The notes under the pieces: model-generated
Told to the model about the DNA's origin: nothing
The model's input: only the letters and a program-made list of their open reading frames with translations
The model's database searches: none
Source of the DNA: JBFWMG01 sp050251715
GTDB lineage: Bacteria; Desulfobacterota; Desulfovibrionia; Desulfovibrionales; Desulfovibrionaceae
Direction of reading: 5' to 3'
Assembly: GCA_050251715.1 (NCBI GenBank)
Contig: JBFWMG010000003.1
Span: forward strand, 1 to 64,000
DNA: 64,000 bases
Part shown: piece by piece, positions 16,842-26,078 of the stretch
Numbering within the stretch: the first letter of the stretch is position 1
How the letters are laid out: the number at the start of each line of letters is the position of its first letter
Made by a program: the position numbers and the translations under genes

Positions 16842-19031
16842 TCAGGGGCTGGGTGCGCAGTCGGGCGGCGTGGCAAGGCGCGGTTCGCGCAGGATGCTGC
16901 CGAGAAAACGCTCGGCCCCGTCGCCTTCCCAGTGGTTGCCGCCCAGATCCACGGCCACTGGCGCGTAATTCTGCACCTGAAAGGGCTCGTTGTCGACAAA
17001 ACTGTTGCCATAGAGGTGCGGATCCACGCCCGCGCCTTCCACCACCACGCCGCCCATGCCCTGGCCCGCGCGCACCAGGGAGCAGGTCATGGTGGGCCGT
17101 GCGCCATTCTGGAGCAGCAGGCCCGCCTGCGAGGTGTGCGTCACCACCACGCCGTCCAGGACAGGCGCGCAGCCCTGGACGCGGATGCCGATGGTGGCGT
17201 GGTCGATGCGCAGGTGGCGCAACAGGGCTTGCCCCGCGTCAACAAGGACCAAGCCCTCGAACGCGCCGGGCTGGGCCAGGGCGTTGGCCATGCCGGTGGC
17301 GCTCCAGGGGGTGAAACGCACGGGCGCGTGGGCCGTGCCGTGGGCGAAGATGTCGCCGCCTTCCACCCGCAGGGCCGTGCCGGGCGCAAAGCGCAGCACA
17401 GCGCCCGGCCCCAGGTGCAGGGCGCCGCCCGGCCCAACAACAAGGGTGGCGCGCACGGTGTAGGGGCCACCCTCGCGCGTGAGCAGCACGGGCGTGTCCA
17501 GCGTGCCGCCCAGTTCGGGACCAAGGGCGGGCAGGTTGGCCAGGTCCGGGTCGGGCAGAATGGCCGCGGCCAGGACAGGGCTGGCCTCGCCCCGGTTGCC
17601 TGCCGCATCCACCGCCCGCACGCGCAGGCGGATGGTACTGAAATCGGGCAGGCCTTCCAGCCGGGCGCGGGGTGCGGACGTGGTGTGCGCCATGGTCCAG
17701 GTGGCGTTGGCCTCGGGCGCGGTTTCCACCTCATAGGCCACGGCGTCGGCCACGGCGGGCCATGCCAGGTCCAGGCCGTTGGGCAGCGGTTGGGCGGTCA
17801 GGTTGCCGGGCGCGTCCGGGGGGCGGGCGTCCACGTTGATGGCCTGGGCGGACCAGAAGGACACGGCGCGCTGGCCGTCCGGGGTGTCCAGGGTGGCGCG
17901 GGCGGTCAGGCCGTATCCTTCCTCGCCGGGAGCGGGCACATAGGTGCCCTCGTAGATTTCACGCGCAGCCAGCTCGCGGTCCACGGCGGCCACGAGTTCC
18001 GCGCCGAGCACGTGCCCGGTCCGGGCGTAGCGTTCCTTGAGCAGGTCCAGGGTCTGGCGGTGCACGGCCTTGCGGATGGAGCGGGGCAGCGGGTCAAGGG
18101 CGATGCCCGACCGGAAGGGCGCGGCCTGGGCCGTGGCGGACCGCACCAGATCCACGCTCACCCGCGCGCCGGGATCGCCCACCAGCCGGAAGGTGGCCGG
18201 GCTTCCGGCGCTGAACGTCTTGTCCGCCTTCAGGCAGACAAAGAGGTCGATGACCGGCGGCGCCAGGGGCAGGGTGGCGGGTTGCCCTGTCAGATGGGGC
18301 GCCAGGGTGGAGACCATTTCCCGAAAGATTTCGTCCGTCTCGCGCAGCAGTTGCACCTCGCGCATGTTCCAGATGGATTGCAGGGCGGACATGGCCAAGC
18401 CAAAGGGCGAGATGGAGGGGCCGCCTCCCGCGCCCCGGCTTACCTGCTCGGCGCGCCAGACCACCTCGCCCGAGGCCAGGTCGGTCATGGTCACGCGGCA
18501 GCCCACGGCCACCTGGGAAAAGATGCCGAAATAAAGGCGGTCGAAGTGGGTGACCTCGGCCGTGACCACGGCGTCCACGCCCAGGATGCGCCGCAACCGG
18601 GCCGGGTCGTTGGCGAGCAGCGAGGCGGCGGTGGTGGCGTTGCCCGCGCCGGACCGGGCCAGGCGCGCGTCCACGTCGGCCAGTTCCAAATCGCGGAAAC
18701 GCAGCGAGGCAAGCTGGTTGTAGAAGGCGCGGCGCAGGATGGCCGGGGGGTCGAGATCCTCGGGCACGTTGCGCCAGTGGGCGGGGTTGCCGGTAAAGGG
18801 GAGCACGGCCACGGATTCGGGCGGGTGCGCGGCAAAACGTTCCGACACCTCGTAGTCGCCGCTGAAAAAGCTGAAGGAGCCGGACTGGGCCGGGACGGCG
18901 GTTTTTTGACCGGCGTCGACCGTGTCGGGCTGGCCGGACGCGACGGGCGGCAACGGACGCGGCGAGGCGCACCCGGCCACCAGCGCGGCAAGCGCAAGCA
19001 ATGCAAGAAAAAATTTTCGGGTCCGGTTCAT
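16842..19031 (-). CDS. CsgG/GNA1162-like lipoprotein with Fn3-like and beta-helix domains
   Basis: This 729-residue lipoprotein (signal ending LVAGC) has three parts. Residues about 45-300 resemble the GNA1162/CsgG-type lipoprotein domain: SVAVLPFTGN, then DAVVTAEVTHFDRLYFG and VTMTDLASGEVVWR. The middle (about 300-490) contains fibronectin-III-like strands (PGNLTAQPLPNGLDLAW). The C-terminal about 220 residues form a right-handed parallel beta-helix of NosD type, with repeated short turns such as VLDGVVVTHTSQAGLLLQNGARP. The ATG is chosen over a GTG 21 bp upstream because it gives a normal lipoprotein signal. It heads the operon with the LPP20-like and UPF0280 genes. A role at the outer membrane in surface assembly is an inference. 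Confidence 0.75.
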   Translation of the reverse strand: MNRTRKFFLALLALAALVAGCASPRPLPPVASGQPDTVDAGQKTAVPAQSGSFSFFSGDYEVSERFAAHPPESVAVLPFTGNPAHWRNVPEDLDPPAILRRAFYNQLASLRFRDLELADVDARLARSGAGNATTAASLLANDPARLRRILGVDAVVTAEVTHFDRLYFGIFSQVAVGCRVTMTDLASGEVVWRAEQVSRGAGGGPSISPFGLAMSALQSIWNMREVQLLRETDEIFREMVSTLAPHLTGQPATLPLAPPVIDLFVCLKADKTFSAGSPATFRLVGDPGARVSVDLVRSATAQAAPFRSGIALDPLPRSIRKAVHRQTLDLLKERYARTGHVLGAELVAAVDRELAAREIYEGTYVPAPGEEGYGLTARATLDTPDGQRAVSFWSAQAINVDARPPDAPGNLTAQPLPNGLDLAWPAVADAVAYEVETAPEANATWTMAHTTSAPRARLEGLPDFSTIRLRVRAVDAAGNRGEASPVLAAAILPDPDLANLPALGPELGGTLDTPVLLTREGGPYTVRATLVVGPGGALHLGPGAVLRFAPGTALRVEGGDIFAHGTAHAPVRFTPWSATGMANALAQPGAFEGLVLVDAGQALLRHLRIDHATIGIRVQGCAPVLDGVVVTHTSQAGLLLQNGARPTMTCSLVRAGQGMGGVVVEGAGVDPHLYGNSFVDNEPFQVQNYAPVAVDLGGNHWEGDGAERFLGSILREPRLATPPDCAPSP

Positions 19032-19128
19032 GCCGCGCGATGTCCTGGTCACGGGTTGGGCGTGGTGCCTGGCACTCTCACCTTATTTCAGGTGTGAATG
19101 CAAGCTCCGGACCATGTACGCGGCGCAA

Positions 19129-20253
19129 TCAGGCCATGCCTTTTTCCCGCAGCACCGCGCGCACATAGGCAAGATAGGGTTCCAGGCCGCTGGCCACGTC
19201 CTCGGGCCAGGCAAAGGGCTCGGGCGCGGGTTCCGCCGCCGCCGCCGCGATCACGGCGGCCAGCTCGGCGGGCGAGGCCGGGTCGGCCACCCGCCACCGT
19301 TCGGGCAGGAAATAGCTGCTGCCGTCGTCCGCCGACCCCACCACCTTCACGCCGCTGGCCAGCGCCTCCAGCACCGCGTTGGAACAGGTGTCATAGAGCG
19401 AGGGCAGGGCAAAGACGTCGCTGGCATGGTAGAATTGGGCCATGGCGTCCACGCGGCCCAGAAAGGTCACCCGGTCCGCCACGCCCAACTCGCGCGCCAT
19501 GCGCAGGTAGTGGCCCGGATTGCGCTCGCCCGCCACCAGCAGCCGGAAATGGGGCGGCAGCTTGGCCATGGCCGGGATGAGCGTGGCCATGCCCTTGCGG
19601 GGAAACGCGGTGCCCGCAAACGTGACCGCCACCTCCTGCGGCGCAATGCCGAACGCGGCGCGCGCGGCCTGGCGCGCGGCCTCGTCGCACGGGGCAAAGC
19701 GCGACAGATCGGGGCGGTTGTAGATGATGGACACCTTGGACGCGTCGAGCCAGGGGTAGGCGGCCTTGAGCCAGTCCAGCGTCAGGTGGGAGACCACGAT
19801 GATGCGCGGGGCTTCGCGCAGGTGCTTGGCCTCGATGCGGGCGATGACCCAGCTCACGGGCGACAGCCGCCGCGCCAGCCGCTTGAGCGACCTGCGCCAT
19901 CCCTGGGGCCACGCCCGCTCGGACAAGGCCCAGAACGTGGCGAGCGGACCGCCGCTCACGCGGAGGATATCCTGGCCCAGGGTCTTGCCCAGGCCGATGG
20001 ACAGGTCGTAGCCGCCAGCCTTGCGCGCCTTTTCGGCGGCCAGGGCGAACCAGAGCATCTTGCCCGCCCTGGTCAGGCCGTGACGGCCCACGGTGACGGG
20101 GCGCACCCCGGGCGCGGGTTCGTTTTCCGCCCTGGCGCAGATGAAATCCACCTCATGCCCGTCGCGGGCCAGCGCCTCGGACAGGCGGTAGCCAACGCCC
20201 TCCACGCCGCCGTAGCGGCTGTAGCGGGGCAGGATGAGGGCGATGCGGGCCAT
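19129..20253 (-). CDS. Glycosyltransferase, GT4-type (GT-B fold)
   Basis: This 374-residue enzyme begins MARIALILPRYSRYGGVE, the usual Gly-rich start of GT-B sugar transferases. The donor-binding half has FAGTAFPRKGMATLIPAM and the EX7E-region segment DVFALPSLYDTCSNAVLEAL, typical of family 4 enzymes acting on lipopolysaccharide or polysaccharide. It transfers a sugar from a nucleotide donor at the cytoplasmic membrane; the acceptor is unknown. It is divergent from the methyltransferase/GT2 pair. A 97-bp gap with a weak hairpin separates it from the envelope operon downstream. Confidence 0.9.
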   Translation of the reverse strand: MARIALILPRYSRYGGVEGVGYRLSEALARDGHEVDFICARAENEPAPGVRPVTVGRHGLTRAGKMLWFALAAEKARKAGGYDLSIGLGKTLGQDILRVSGGPLATFWALSERAWPQGWRRSLKRLARRLSPVSWVIARIEAKHLREAPRIIVVSHLTLDWLKAAYPWLDASKVSIIYNRPDLSRFAPCDEAARQAARAAFGIAPQEVAVTFAGTAFPRKGMATLIPAMAKLPPHFRLLVAGERNPGHYLRMARELGVADRVTFLGRVDAMAQFYHASDVFALPSLYDTCSNAVLEALASGVKVVGSADDGSSYFLPERWRVADPASPAELAAVIAAAAAEPAPEPFAWPEDVASGLEPYLAYVRAVLREKGMA

Positions 20254-20380
20254 GGGCGTCCTTTGCGTGGAATGGGGTTGCACCAGCGAAACAGCGCAGC
20301 AAGGCTGATAGTACGGGCGCGCGGGGATTGCAACCCGTGCGGCCCGCGCCTCGGCCCGTGCCTCGCGCGCGGCGCGGTTC

Positions 20381-20408
20381 TTGACAGCCCGCCCCCGTGG
20401 CCTATACT
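20381..20408 (+). promoter_or_regulatory. Sigma-70-type promoter for the methyltransferase
   Basis: TTGACA (20381-20386) and TATACT (20403-20408) are separated by 16 bp, 38 bp before the start codon at 20446. It stands out as a near-consensus promoter in GC-rich DNA. Confidence 0.75.
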
Positions 20409-20445
20409 CCGCGCACACGGCGGCGCATGGCCGCGAAGGAGGCGT

Positions 20446-21063
20446 ATGGAGGCACGGTTCAAGGACGGCGTGGCCGAGCGGCTGGCGGCCATGAGGCGCG
20501 AGGGGCAACCCGTGCGCGTGGAGCTGGGCTGCGGCCCCAAACGCGCCTTCGAAGGCGCCATCACCGTGGACCGCGTGGACCTGCCCAGCGTGGACGTGGT
20601 GGCGGACATGGACGCGGGCCTGCCCTTTGCCGACGCCTCGGTGGACGCCATCTTTTCGTCGCATTTCCTGGAGCACGTGGCCGACCTGGGCGCGTTCACG
20701 ACCGAGATGTGGCGCGTGCTCGCGCCCGGCGGCACGGCTACGCATGTGGTGCCGCACTTCTCCAACCCCTACTTCTATTCCGACTACACCCACCGCACCT
20801 TTTTCGGCCTGTACACCTTCAACTACTTTTCCTCGTCCAGCGCGCCGTTCAAGCGCCGCGTGCCCCACTTCTATAATGATGTCGATTTCCGCGTGGCCGA
20901 GGCCGAACTGCGCTTCAAGTCGCCCTTCAAGCTCACCAATCTGGTGCGGCGCGGCGTGCAGCGGCTGGTCAACCTGAACCGCCGCACCCAGGAATTCTAC
21001 GAGGATTCCCTGTCGCGCCTCATCCCGGCCTACGAAATCCGCTTCGTCCTGGTCAAGGAATAG
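20446..21063 (+). CDS. SAM-dependent methyltransferase
   Basis: This 205-residue class I methyltransferase has the SAM motif I VELGCGPKR, an acidic residue ending strand 2 (VDRVDLPSVDVVADMD), and the post-motif SSHFLEHVADLGAFTTEMWRVL typical of methyltransferase-11 proteins. The C-terminal half is rich in aromatic residues (HFSNPYFYSDYTHRTFFGLY). It starts after AAGGAGG and is followed three bases later by the GT2 gene. In this glycosyltransferase context it probably O-methylates a sugar, which is an inference. Confidence 0.88.
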   Translation: MEARFKDGVAERLAAMRREGQPVRVELGCGPKRAFEGAITVDRVDLPSVDVVADMDAGLPFADASVDAIFSSHFLEHVADLGAFTTEMWRVLAPGGTATHVVPHFSNPYFYSDYTHRTFFGLYTFNYFSSSSAPFKRRVPHFYNDVDFRVAEAELRFKSPFKLTNLVRRGVQRLVNLNRRTQEFYEDSLSRLIPAYEIRFVLVKE

Positions 21064-21066
21064 CCC

Positions 21067-21999
21067 GTGCCGCGCGTCACCATCATGATCCCCACGTACA
21101 ACCAGAGCGGGTACGTGGCCCAGGCCGTGGCCAGCGCCCTGGCCCAGGACTGGCCCGACCTGGAGGTCGTGGTGGGCGACGACTGCTCCACCGACGATAC
21201 CCCCGCCGCCCTGGCCCCCTTTGCCGCCGACCCCCGCTTCCGCTACGTGCGCCAGCCCCGCAACCTGGGCCGCGTGGGCAACTACCGCAGCCTGCTGTAC
21301 GACCACGCCCAAGGCGACTGGGCGCTCAACCTCGACGGCGACGACTGGCTGTGCACGCCGGATTTCGTGTCCCAGGCCATGGCCGTGGCCCTGCGCGACT
21401 CCGGCATCGTGGCCGTGACGGGCCGCATGCGCGAACAACACCCCGATGGCTCCCTCCACGACCGCAAGGCCAACGCGGACCTGCCCGACATCATGGACGG
21501 CCGCGACGTGTTCCTGCAACTGCCCGAGGAACGCATCGCCCTGTACCACGCCGCCACCATCTACCGCAGGGCCGACGCCATGGCCATCGACTTCTACCGC
21601 CGCCCCATCCTCAGCGCCGACTGGGAATCCCTGCACCGCCTCATCCTCACCGGCAAGGTGGGCTTCGTATCCGCCCCCGCCGCCGTGTGGCGCTGGCACG
21701 GCCAAAACGCCACCAGCCTCAAGAACGCCGACCAGGTCATCGCCAACCTGGACAAGATCCTCGGCCCCTACGCCTTTGCCCGCGACAACAAACTCGTGGA
21801 CCCCGCCACCCTGGAAAAATGGTTCGCCGCCATGCTCCACCGCCGCGCCGTCATCGACGCCTACGCCTTTGCCAAACGCGGTGACATGGCCGCCTACCAC
21901 GCCTACATGCGTCGCATCGGCGAACTCTCCCCCTCCATCCGCCGCCGCGTGGCACACACACCCAAGATATTGGTCAAACGCCTGCTGCATATGCTGTGA
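21067..21999 (+). CDS. Family 2 glycosyltransferase
   Basis: This 310-residue GT-A enzyme starts at GTG directly after the methyltransferase stop. It has the family 2 opening VTIMIPTYNQSGYVAQAVAS, nucleotide-sugar motif VVGDDCSTDDT, and DGDDW (DXD metal site) in ALNLDGDDWLCTP. The acceptor-site region includes RRPILSADWESL. It is co-transcribed with the methyltransferase, and its stop codon abuts the inverted-repeat block at 22000. Confidence 0.9.
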   Translation: MPRVTIMIPTYNQSGYVAQAVASALAQDWPDLEVVVGDDCSTDDTPAALAPFAADPRFRYVRQPRNLGRVGNYRSLLYDHAQGDWALNLDGDDWLCTPDFVSQAMAVALRDSGIVAVTGRMREQHPDGSLHDRKANADLPDIMDGRDVFLQLPEERIALYHAATIYRRADAMAIDFYRRPILSADWESLHRLILTGKVGFVSAPAAVWRWHGQNATSLKNADQVIANLDKILGPYAFARDNKLVDPATLEKWFAAMLHRRAVIDAYAFAKRGDMAAYHAYMRRIGELSPSIRRRVAHTPKILVKRLLHML

Positions 22000-22223
22000 T
22001 GCGACGCGGGACGCGTTGGAAGAAAACGACGGAAGATTTCGCGTCGGGGCGACGCGACCAGGCTACGCGCCTGGACTGCGGCAGCGTGACGACGCTGCAC
22101 CCGTTTAAGCGGATGAGGTGGCCGGGCAGGGCTGAAGTAACGGCGCGATGAGGTTGGGAAGAGGTGAAGGTGGTGGTGTGGTGGCGGGAAGGTGTGCGTG
22201 CGCCACAGTCCACTCTTTGAAGA

Positions 22224-22289
22224 AAGAGCCTTTTGGGTCTGAAGGACAGGCGCGAAAAGCCGCCCGCCCTTCAGACCCAAAAGGCTCTT
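22224..22289. terminator. Long hairpin in the left inverted copy
   Basis: A perfect 22-bp stem (22224-22245 with 22268-22289) and a 22-nt loop. It could terminate the methyltransferase/GT2 transcript. Its stem sequence differs from that of the matching hairpin in the right copy. Confidence 0.8.
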
Positions 22290-22561
22290 CCAGCAAATGG
22301 TGAACTGCCCCCATTGGGGCTGGCGCCCCAAACCCCGGTTCGCGGTTGTATGGGGGAGGGGGATGAAACGGGTCGGCAAGACGTGCGGGAGAGGTGGAGG
22401 GTCTTCTGAAAAATAGTTGAACCGCTTATGCAGTACTCGTATTTTGAGTGCTACCTTGGTCAATCCATTTTTTTGTTGTCTTTCTCCCAACGCTCTGCGC
22501 CAGCACGGGCCGGGGTATGGGGCGGTAGCCCCATGGGGGGCAGTGCAGAGTTGATAAAGTG

Positions 22562-22617
22562 AAGGTGGGGTTCGGCGGGATGGGAGGTCGTTTTCCCATC
22601 CCGCCGAACCCCACCTT
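22562..22617. terminator. Long hairpin in the right inverted copy
   Basis: A perfect 24-bp stem (22562-22585 with 22594-22617), an 8-nt loop and a short T run on the plus side. It occupies the position equivalent to 22224-22289 but with an unrelated stem sequence. It could terminate the convergent glycosyltransferase transcript. Confidence 0.8.
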
Positions 22618-22820
22618 TTCTTTGCCAAGTCTGGACTGAGGGCCAACCGCGCCTTCCGACCCGCCTTCCCTCTGCCCAACCTCATCGCGCCGCGACTTCA
22701 GCCTTTTCCGCGTCCTCATCCGCCCAAACGGGTGCAGCGTCGTCACGCTGCCGCAGTCCAGGCGCGTAGCCTGGTCGCGCGCAGCGCGAAATCTTCGCTT
22801 CCGTCGTTTCCTTCCCGCCG

Positions 22821-23924
22821 CTACGTCCTGCCGCTGCACAGCGAGCGGTAAATTTCCAGCAAATTTTCGGCGTGGCGGGTCATGGAGAAGTCCTGGGCCT
22901 TGGCCAGGGCGGCGGCGCGCATGGTGGCGTGCAGGGTGTTGTCGGTTGCCAGGGCCAGCAGTTTGTCTGCGAACGCGGCTTCGTCCAGGGGGCAGACGAA
23001 GGCGGAGCCGCCGCTGATTTCCTTGGACGGCACGTGTTCGGAGATGACGGCGGGCAGGCCGCAGCCCATGGCTTCGAGGTGGGCGATGGGCAGGCCTTCG
23101 TACAGGGAGGGCATGGCGAAGATGTCGGCGGCCTGCATGAGGGCGGGCACGTCGGTGCGGTAGCCGAGCAGGTGGACGCGGTCGGCGATGTGGCAGGCCT
23201 GGGCTTCGGCCAGGATGCGGTCACGTTCGTTGCCTTCGCCCACGATGACCAGTTGGATGGCCGGGTGGACGGCGGCCACGCGCGCCAGGGCGCGCACCAG
23301 GAAGGGGTAGTTTTTTTGGGCCACCAGGCGGCTGACGGCGAGGATGGTCTTGCACGGCCCCAGGCCTGCCGGGGGGGCGGGGAGCGGTGCGGGCGGCACG
23401 TGCAGCTTGTCCAGGTCGATGGCGTTGTACACGACCTTGACCGGTCGGCGGGCGAGGTTGTGGTCGGTGCGGATGGTGTCGGCGGCGCCTTGGGACACGG
23501 CCAGGTAGAGGTCGGTGCGGAAGGAGAGCAGTTTGTTGGCCAGGCGGCGGTGGAATTTACGTTCGTGCTTGATGTTCCGGATGTGGGTGATGACGGGCAC
23601 GTCGAGGCCCAGGCAGGCCAGGCGTGCGAAGTAGTCGGCGGAGAAGTGGACGGTGTGCACGATGTCCGGGGCCATGTCGCGGATGAGGGCGCGCAGTGTG
23701 CGGGCGGTGCCAAGGCGCGAGGTCTTGAGGCAGTCGGTGGAGTCGCCCACGCAGCGCACGTCGAAGCCAGCGGCCACGAAGTCGTTGTGGCGTATGCCGG
23801 TGCCGGACACGTTGATGATGGTGGCTTTCACGTCCGGACGCCGCTTGAGGAGCGTGGCCAGGTCAAAGAGCCAGCTTTCCACGCCTCCGTAGGGCAGGCC
23901 TCCGATGCAATACGCGATGTTCAT
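22821..23924 (-). CDS. Glycosyltransferase, GT4-type (GT-B fold)
   Basis: This 367-residue enzyme begins MNIAYCIGGLPYGGVESWL and has the donor-site elements ILAVSRLVAQKNYPFLVRAL, VIVGEGNERD and DIFAMPSLYEGLPIAHLEAMGCGLP (EX7E-like signature). It belongs to the GT4 family of retaining sugar transferases. It converges on the GT2 gene across the palindromic block and is not obviously co-transcribed with another gene. Sugar and acceptor are unknown. Confidence 0.92.
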   Translation of the reverse strand: MNIAYCIGGLPYGGVESWLFDLATLLKRRPDVKATIINVSGTGIRHNDFVAAGFDVRCVGDSTDCLKTSRLGTARTLRALIRDMAPDIVHTVHFSADYFARLACLGLDVPVITHIRNIKHERKFHRRLANKLLSFRTDLYLAVSQGAADTIRTDHNLARRPVKVVYNAIDLDKLHVPPAPLPAPPAGLGPCKTILAVSRLVAQKNYPFLVRALARVAAVHPAIQLVIVGEGNERDRILAEAQACHIADRVHLLGYRTDVPALMQAADIFAMPSLYEGLPIAHLEAMGCGLPAVISEHVPSKEISGGSAFVCPLDEAAFADKLLALATDNTLHATMRAAALAKAQDFSMTRHAENLLEIYRSLCSGRT

Positions 23925-24125
23925 AGGGCTGGTCCGGTGTCCTGGGGCGTGGTGCGCCGTGTTGGGGCGGGGCGCGGCGGCGGGACGGCGCGCCCCGCGT
24001 GCTGGCCGCGACAGGCCGACCCGGTGTGATGTCACCGCCTGCTAGCACACGGCGGGCGAGGAGGCAATGCGGGCCGCCGGGCCGCTGCCCCAGGCATGCC
24101 GGGGGGGGGATGGTCGGCGGGCGGC

Positions 24126-26078
24126 CTAGCGCTCGGGTTGCGGCTCGGCAAAGACGTGGCGGATGGCGCCCGCGCCATGCTGGCGCGCCTCGGTCAGCGC
24201 CTGGCTGGCGGCGGCGATCATGTCCTCGGTGGTTGTGTCCACGCCTGGAATGAGCGTGGCCACGCCCAGGACGGGTTCCGCCAGGGCGGCGGCCTTGACC
24301 AGGGCGAGCATGAGCCGTTTGGCCGTGGCCATGGCTTCCACATGGTCGGTGTCTGGCAGCAGCACGGCGTATTCCTGGGGAGCGTAGGCGACCAGCAGGT
24401 GCCAGGGATGGGGCAGGGCCGCGGCCAGCACGCCTCCCACGGTGGCGGCGTGGTCCGGCGAGGCATGGGCGTCCGTTCCCGCAAGGATGAGCGACAGTGG
24501 GGTGCGCGCGCTGTTGGCCGCGCGCAGGCGGCGTTCGAACAGGTCGTCGAACCGTTCGCGGAGCAGGGCGTCCACGCCCGGCGCGAAGCAGGGGCGGTTT
24601 TCGTCGTGGCGTTCCCGGCGCGCGGCCAGGGTTTCGTCTTCGCCCTCGCCGCCCACCATGGGCACGGTGAGCATGAACACGGCCTGGCCCGCGTCCACTG
24701 CAAAAGTGAGGATGCCGCCCATGTTCTTGACCAGCCGGTGGCACAGGGGCAGGCCGATGTCCACGCCCCCTTCCTCAAAGGGCAGGAAAAGGCGGTCGGG
24801 GTCGGTTTGTTCGTCCGGGTGCAGGGGGCGGCGGAACTCCATGTGCACGGTGCGGCCGCCCTGAAAGGTCTTGATGGTCAGCACGTCGCCGCGCGCCAGC
24901 AGGGGCAGGCCGCTGCGGATGATGTTGATGCAGACCTGCTCCAGGGTGTGGGCGTCGGCCACCACCGGAGGCAGGCCGTCCTCCACATCCAGCTGGCACC
25001 ACACGCCCTTGTCGTCCAATTCGGGGAAAAGCAGGCTGAGAGCGTCCGCGAGGATGGCGTTGACGGTGCATTCCCGCTGCACCGTGTCCACGGGCTTCAG
25101 GTAGTCGATGATGCGGCCCAGGAGCTTTTCCAGCCGTTGCGACTCGCGCAGCACGATGCCGATCTCCATGCTGTTGGGATAGCGGCGTTCGAGCCGGCGT
25201 GCAAAGCCCGCGATGGACATGAGGGGATTGCGGATCTCGTGGGCCACCTCGGCGGAGATGGCGCCCAGGGTCTTGAGCTTTTCGTTCTGCACCAGCGAGC
25301 GTTCCAGAAACACGCGGTCCGTGATGTCCACGAAGATGCCCTCCACACACTCGGGGCAGGTGCCGGCACTGGGCAGGGTGCGCATGATGCCGTGCAATAC
25401 CTGGCCCTTGCGGTGCAGCAGACGGCATTCCGCCGCCACGGGGCGGCCCTGCTCAAAGGAGCGGTCAAAGGCGCGGCCAATGGATTCCCGATCGTGCGGG
25501 TGCACGCGGTCCATGAACCAACCCGGCGTGGCCATGGCCTCGTGGGGCGTGTAGCCCAGCATGGCCTGGCAGGCGTGGTTGACGAATTCCAGCGAAAAAT
25601 CGGGGTGCAGGGTGAAGAGCAGCAGCGGCAGGTTTTGGATCAGCGCGATGCGCCTGTCCTCGGCCACGCGCACCTTTTGGCGCAGGGTCAGCCGCTCCTT
25701 GAAGCGGGTGACGAGCATCTCCAGTTCGCTGACGCTGAAGGGCTTTTTCAGGTAGTCGTACGCGCCGATCTTGATGGCCTGGATGGGGTGGTCCACGCTG
25801 CCGGAGCTGCTCATGAACACCACTTCTTCAAGCCTGTTTTGGCGCTTGAGCATGGCGGCGAGATCCAGGCCGGAAATCTCGGGCAGCCGCACGTCGATGA
25901 ACGCGAGCAGGAATTCCGTGCCCTCGGGATCATCCAGCACCTTGCCGGGATGCAGATAGGCAATGGGCTCGAATCCGTTGCCGATGAGAATGGAAGCAAG
26001 GATTTCGCAGGTGCCCGCGTCCTTGTCCACGATGAGCACCTTGTTGCGCAGGGGAGAGATCGAAACGGCAGTGACCAT
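24126..26078 (-). CDS. Response regulator-PAS-histidine kinase with degenerate GGDEF-like tail
   Basis: This 650-residue soluble protein starts with a receiver domain (Asp62 in FIDVRLPEISG, Lys in YLKKPF), then a PAS domain (about 145-255), then a kinase dimerisation helix AEVAHEIRNPL with His280. The ATPase domain is unusual: the N-box position reads EQVCINIIRSGLP, without the second Asn, and no clear DxGxG G1 box is seen. A C-terminal about 130-residue domain resembles GGDEF domains (RTPLSLILAGTD and LLVAYAPQEYAVLLPDTD), but the GG[DE]EF loop is APQEY (566-570), so cyclic-di-GMP synthesis is unlikely. The ATG has a GAGGAG site. It is transcribed alone. It may act as a signal integrator through the receiver and PAS domains. 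Confidence 0.85.
   Translation of the reverse strand: MVTAVSISPLRNKVLIVDKDAGTCEILASILIGNGFEPIAYLHPGKVLDDPEGTEFLLAFIDVRLPEISGLDLAAMLKRQNRLEEVVFMSSSGSVDHPIQAIKIGAYDYLKKPFSVSELEMLVTRFKERLTLRQKVRVAEDRRIALIQNLPLLLFTLHPDFSLEFVNHACQAMLGYTPHEAMATPGWFMDRVHPHDRESIGRAFDRSFEQGRPVAAECRLLHRKGQVLHGIMRTLPSAGTCPECVEGIFVDITDRVFLERSLVQNEKLKTLGAISAEVAHEIRNPLMSIAGFARRLERRYPNSMEIGIVLRESQRLEKLLGRIIDYLKPVDTVQRECTVNAILADALSLLFPELDDKGVWCQLDVEDGLPPVVADAHTLEQVCINIIRSGLPLLARGDVLTIKTFQGGRTVHMEFRRPLHPDEQTDPDRLFLPFEEGGVDIGLPLCHRLVKNMGGILTFAVDAGQAVFMLTVPMVGGEGEDETLAARRERHDENRPCFAPGVDALLRERFDDLFERRLRAANSARTPLSLILAGTDAHASPDHAATVGGVLAAALPHPWHLLVAYAPQEYAVLLPDTDHVEAMATAKRLMLALVKAAALAEPVLGVATLIPGVDTTTEDMIAAASQALTEARQHGAGAIRHVFAEPQPER

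Larger units (their letters stand above)
22000..22820. repeat. 820-bp imperfect palindrome: two inverted copies of an intergenic element
   Basis: The whole gap between two convergent glycosyltransferase genes is two copies of a roughly 400-bp element in opposite orientation, centred near 22410. The outer arms (22019-22117 and 22707-22820) match almost base for base over about 95 bp. The next segments (about 22118-22180 and 22650-22706) match less well. Each copy carries an internal long hairpin at the corresponding place, and then a G-rich block (22296-22345 and 22505-22555). No coding frame was recognised. Confidence 0.85.

Noticed and set aside
19129..21990. Reading the glycosyltransferase as a 953-residue protein
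   Set aside because: The upstream part is antisense to the methyltransferase and GT2 genes. The family N-terminus MARIALILPRYSRYGG starts at 20253.
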